DNA from: Pseudomonas xionganensis | GTDB lineage: Bacteria > Pseudomonadota > Gammaproteobacteria > Pseudomonadales > Pseudomonadaceae | DNA length: 64,000 bases | Assembly: GCF_009763245.1 (NCBI RefSeq) | Contig: NZ_WKJZ01000005.1 | Location: 83,437 to 147,436 of the forward strand | Reading direction: 5' to 3' | In this document: in pieces, positions 62,276 through 64,000 of the stretch | Numbering within the stretch: position 1 is the stretch's first letter | Layout: every line of letters begins with the position of its first letter | Notes under the pieces: model-generated | The model's input: the letters and a program-made list of their open reading frames with translations, nothing else | Database searches by the model: none | What the model was told of the DNA's origin: nothing | Program-made: the position numbers and the translations under genes

Positions 62276-63084
62276 GGCACCGCTTCCAGTAGCTGCAGTA
62301 CCGCCTGATGCAGCCTGGGATCGGCCAGCACGCGCTGATGACCGCCCTCTTCCAAACGCAGCAGACGGCTGTCGAACCAGGCCTTGTGCATGGCCTCCGC
62401 TTCGCCATAGGGCACCACTGGATCATCCACCGCATGAACGATCAACCCGGGGAAATCCAGCTGATAGTGCGCCACATCCAGACGCCCCGCCGGCATTCCG
62501 GCCTTTTCCTCGACCAGGCGCACGAAATGCGCACCAGCCCTGGCGGGTAAGCCCATATAGCGGGCAAAGCGCCGCAACACGGTAAGAATCCGACTGGGTC
62601 CGGCAATGCTGACCAGGCTCTGCGTACGCAGGCCCATCTGAGTGGCCAGCAGAGCACTGGCGGCTCCCATGGAGTGACCGATCACCGCCCGCAGCGGCGG
62701 CAGTTCACTGGCAGCCTCCAGCAAAGCCCTGGCAAATACCACCACATTGGCCTCACGCCCAGGCGAGCGCCCATGGGCTGGCCCGTCCAGAGCCACTACC
62801 GCATAGCCCGCGTGCACCAGAGCCCTGATCAGGCCGGCAAACTGGGTTGGGCGCCCCTCCCAGCCATGCATCAGCAACACTGTCGGGCCGCTGCCCCAGC
62901 GCAGGGCCGAGAGGCCGAAGCGCAGGGTGATGCGCTCGGCCTGGGCCAGCAGGGGCAGCTCCCAATCCCGCGGCAAGGACTCGCGCGGGGTCATAAAGGC
63001 GCGACGCATCTTGCCAGCCAGGGCATGGGGGGCCACATGGCCAACCGCCGCGTTGAAACCACGTACCCAGGTCATATTGCTCAT
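62245..63084 (-). CDS. alpha/beta hydrolase
   Basis: A 279-residue serine hydrolase with no signal peptide. The oxyanion motif is MHGWEGRP (about 72-79). The nucleophile is Ser138 in GHSMG, with the acid Asp221 in HAVDDPVVP and the base His249 in EEGGHQ. The substrate is unknown. It is 11 bp past the TetR gene on the same strand, so that regulator probably controls it. The 3' end overlaps the diguanylate cyclase gene. Confidence 0.9.
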   Translation of the reverse strand: MSNMTWVRGFNAAVGHVAPHALAGKMRRAFMTPRESLPRDWELPLLAQAERITLRFGLSALRWGSGPTVLLMHGWEGRPTQFAGLIRALVHAGYAVVALDGPAHGRSPGREANVVVFARALLEAASELPPLRAVIGHSMGAASALLATQMGLRTQSLVSIAGPSRILTVLRRFARYMGLPARAGAHFVRLVEEKAGMPAGRLDVAHYQLDFPGLIVHAVDDPVVPYGEAEAMHKAWFDSRLLRLEEGGHQRVLADPRLHQAVLQLLEAVPQASPGVLAS

Positions 63085-63095
63085 GGTTCAGTACC

Positions 63096-63635
63096 TCACA
63101 GAATGGCCGACTTGGCGGCACGCAAGACGCGGTCGGATAACTCACAGGGACCCAGCGCCCGCGCCAGCGCCAGCCCCCCCACCATCAACGCCATATCGGC
63201 GAGCACCTTGGGCGCCTCTTCGGCATTGCCGGCCAACTCGGCCATCAAACGTTCCAGATACTCGGCCAATGCCTGACGAAAGCCTTCGGGTAGGTGAGCC
63301 AGTTCACCCAGGGAGCTGGGCAGCGGACAGCCCTGCTCCTGACTGTCGCGGTGCTTGCGTGACAGATAGAAGGCCGCCATCAGCGCCCGCCGCTCTTCGG
63401 CAGGCAAGGTCGGATCCAGCTGTCCGATCAGCTCGCGGCGCTGCCCCAGCATTTGCCGGAATACCTCCAGCATCAGCGCATCCTTGCTTTCGAAGTGGGC
63501 ATAGAAACCGCCCACGGTCAGCCCGGCGGCGCCCATCACTTCACTCACACTGGGCTCGGCCGGACCGCGCTGCAGCAGGGCACAACTGGCAGCCGCCAGA
63601 ATGCGCTCGCGGGTCTGAGCTTTCTTGTCGTTCAT
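63096..63635 (-). CDS. TetR family transcriptional regulator
   Basis: A 179-residue repressor. ATG 63635 has the strong ribosome site GGAGG. The N-terminal HTH covers about 7-55 (TRERILAAASCALLQRG, LTVGGFYAHFESKDALM). The C-terminal ligand domain resembles the group with CPLPSSLGELA. It lies just upstream of the alpha/beta hydrolase and likely represses both through the palindrome directly upstream. Confidence 0.92.
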   Translation of the reverse strand: MNDKKAQTRERILAAASCALLQRGPAEPSVSEVMGAAGLTVGGFYAHFESKDALMLEVFRQMLGQRRELIGQLDPTLPAEERRALMAAFYLSRKHRDSQEQGCPLPSSLGELAHLPEGFRQALAEYLERLMAELAGNAEEAPKVLADMALMVGGLALARALGPCELSDRVLRAAKSAIL

Positions 63636-63649
63636 GCTTGCCTCCAAAA

Positions 63650-63679
63650 TATTACGATTGAAATATTATGCTCGTAATA
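63650..63679. promoter_or_regulatory. likely TetR operator
   Basis: A perfect 8-bp inverted repeat TATTACGA-N14-TCGTAATA lies 14 bases upstream of the tetR start codon. Its AT-rich core and position suit an autoregulated promoter. Confidence 0.65.
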
Positions 63680-63740
63680 AATTTAAGCAAGTACTGCATG
63701 CGACCGTTGATCGGCCGGCGAGAAAAATCTACGGGAGGCG

Positions 63741-63821
63741 CAAAAAATTGCCTGGAGCCATTTTTAACGTCGCGCAGCGACGGCCCGCAGGGTGGCCGCC
63801 AGGGATGGTAGGCCATAAAAA
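63741..63821. repeat. 81-bp direct repeat, copy A
   Basis: About 81 bp that match copy B (63851-63931) over the full length with scattered changes. Shared blocks are CAAAAAAT, GCCTGGAG, CGTCGCG, AGCGAC, GCCAGGGATG and CATAAAAA/CAATAAAA at the end. The core CGTCGCG-CAGCGACG is itself a hairpin. Period between copies is 110 bp. Confidence 0.85.
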
Positions 63822-63822
63822 C

Positions 63823-63850
63823 AAAAGGGCCATTCCGAAGAATGGCCCTT
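63823..63850 (-). terminator. terminator-like hairpin between the two repeats
   Basis: An 11-bp stem AAGGGCCATTC-cgaa-GAATGGCCCTT is followed on the minus strand by TTGTTTTTATG. It matches a second terminator for the tRNA-Glu transcript, separated from the first by repeat copy B. Confidence 0.75.
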
Positions 63851-63931
63851 CAAAAAATCGCCTGGAGTGATTTTTAGCGTCGCGTAGCGACAACCCGTAG
63901 GGTGGTCGCCAGGGATGACAGACAATAAAAA
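63851..63931. repeat. 81-bp direct repeat, copy B
   Basis: Second copy of the element at 63741-63821, with several G-to-A type differences (for example GCGTAGCGACAACCC against GCGCAGCGACGGCCC). It lies between two terminators. Neither copy has a credible coding frame. Confidence 0.85.
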
Positions 63932-63932
63932 C

Positions 63933-63945
63933 CCCGCATAGCGGG
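63933..63945 (-). terminator. terminator downstream of tRNA-Glu
   Basis: Short hairpin CCCGC-ata-GCGGG, followed on the minus strand by GGTTTTTATT. It lies five bases past the tRNA-Glu 3' end. Confidence 0.7.
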
Positions 63946-63950
63946 AAAAA

Positions 63951-64000
63951 TGGCGTCCCCTAGGGGACTCGAACCCCTGTTACCGCCGTGAAAGGGCGGT
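63951..64000 (-). tRNA. tRNA-Glu(TTC), 3' part
   Basis: The last 50 bases of a tRNA running off the right edge. The anticodon TTC lies in CCCTTTCACGG, the T-arm is GGTTCGAGTCC, and CCA is encoded at the 3' end. tRNA-Glu at this place fits the Pseudomonas gene order next to tetR. Confidence 0.95.

Noticed and set aside
63625..63870. An 81-codon plus-strand frame in the repeat region next to tRNA-Glu
   Set aside because: It crosses the TetR operator, a direct repeat and a terminator, and its product has no conserved feature.
63741..63931. The two direct repeats as a CRISPR array
   Set aside because: Only two 81-bp units are present, they are diverged and separated by a terminator, and no cas gene is in the window.

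Overview
This 64 kb window is an ordinary stretch of chromosome from a high-GC gammaproteobacterium of the genus Pseudomonas in the broad sense. The evidence is gene order. The series pepN, DUF2797, yeaC, rhomboid, phosphatase, nadK, DUF1853, fadH, tRNA-Asp/Asp/Val, type II secretion genes, metZ, purF, cvpA, SPOR protein, folC, accD, trpF, truA, fimV, asd, leuB, leuD, leuC, lysR, ibpA, SDR, dus, thioesterase, aldolase, hydrolase, tetR, tRNA-Glu matches, from memory, the P. aeruginosa PAO1 stretch around PA3080 to PA3133. The species cannot be fixed from sequence alone, and the local differences show it is not P. aeruginosa.

Layout. 1-4.1 kb: an envelope cluster on the minus strand (YCF48-like periplasmic protein, DUF1329, DUF1302 barrel-like outer-membrane protein). 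4.7-15.8 kb: housekeeping genes, mostly minus strand and tightly coupled (pepN, DUF2797, yeaC, rhomboid, metallophosphatase, nadK; then a cyclic-nucleotide-binding/rhodanese fusion, a PLP enzyme and a coiled-coil protein). 16-20 kb: NTF2-like protein, 2,4-dienoyl-CoA reductase and a divergent AraC regulator, then a 28-codon small gene and a tRNA operon with a clear sigma70 promoter and terminator. 20.6-30.8 kb: a type II secretion system lacking only the prepilin peptidase, laid out as two divergent operons (gspC-D rightward, gspE-M leftward). 30.9-36.4 kb: an accessory insert between gspD and metZ, made of an alpha-dioxygenase-like heme enzyme with a long C-terminal extension and a large MalT/LuxR-type ATPase regulator. 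36.5-52.2 kb: biosynthetic core on the minus strand (metZ, purF-cvpA-dedD-folC-accD, trpF-truA-fimV, asd, leuB-D-C), with lysR divergent from leuC. 53.3-64 kb: a five-PAS GGDEF-EAL protein, ibpA with a sigma32-type promoter and a likely ROSE thermometer, an SDR, dusC-like, thioesterase-eda, a 7TMR-DISM-like GGDEF protein, alpha/beta hydrolase, TetR, and the 3' part of tRNA-Glu next to two copies of an 81-bp direct repeat.

The main departures from the expected gene order are: the alpha-dioxygenase fusion with its own regulator; a degraded C-terminal remnant of a second aspartate-semialdehyde dehydrogenase (USG-1 type) between asd and fimV; the tandem terminator-plus-repeat array beside tRNA-Glu; and a palindromic element inside the leu gene cluster. 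I saw no CRISPR array, insertion sequence, integrase or prophage.
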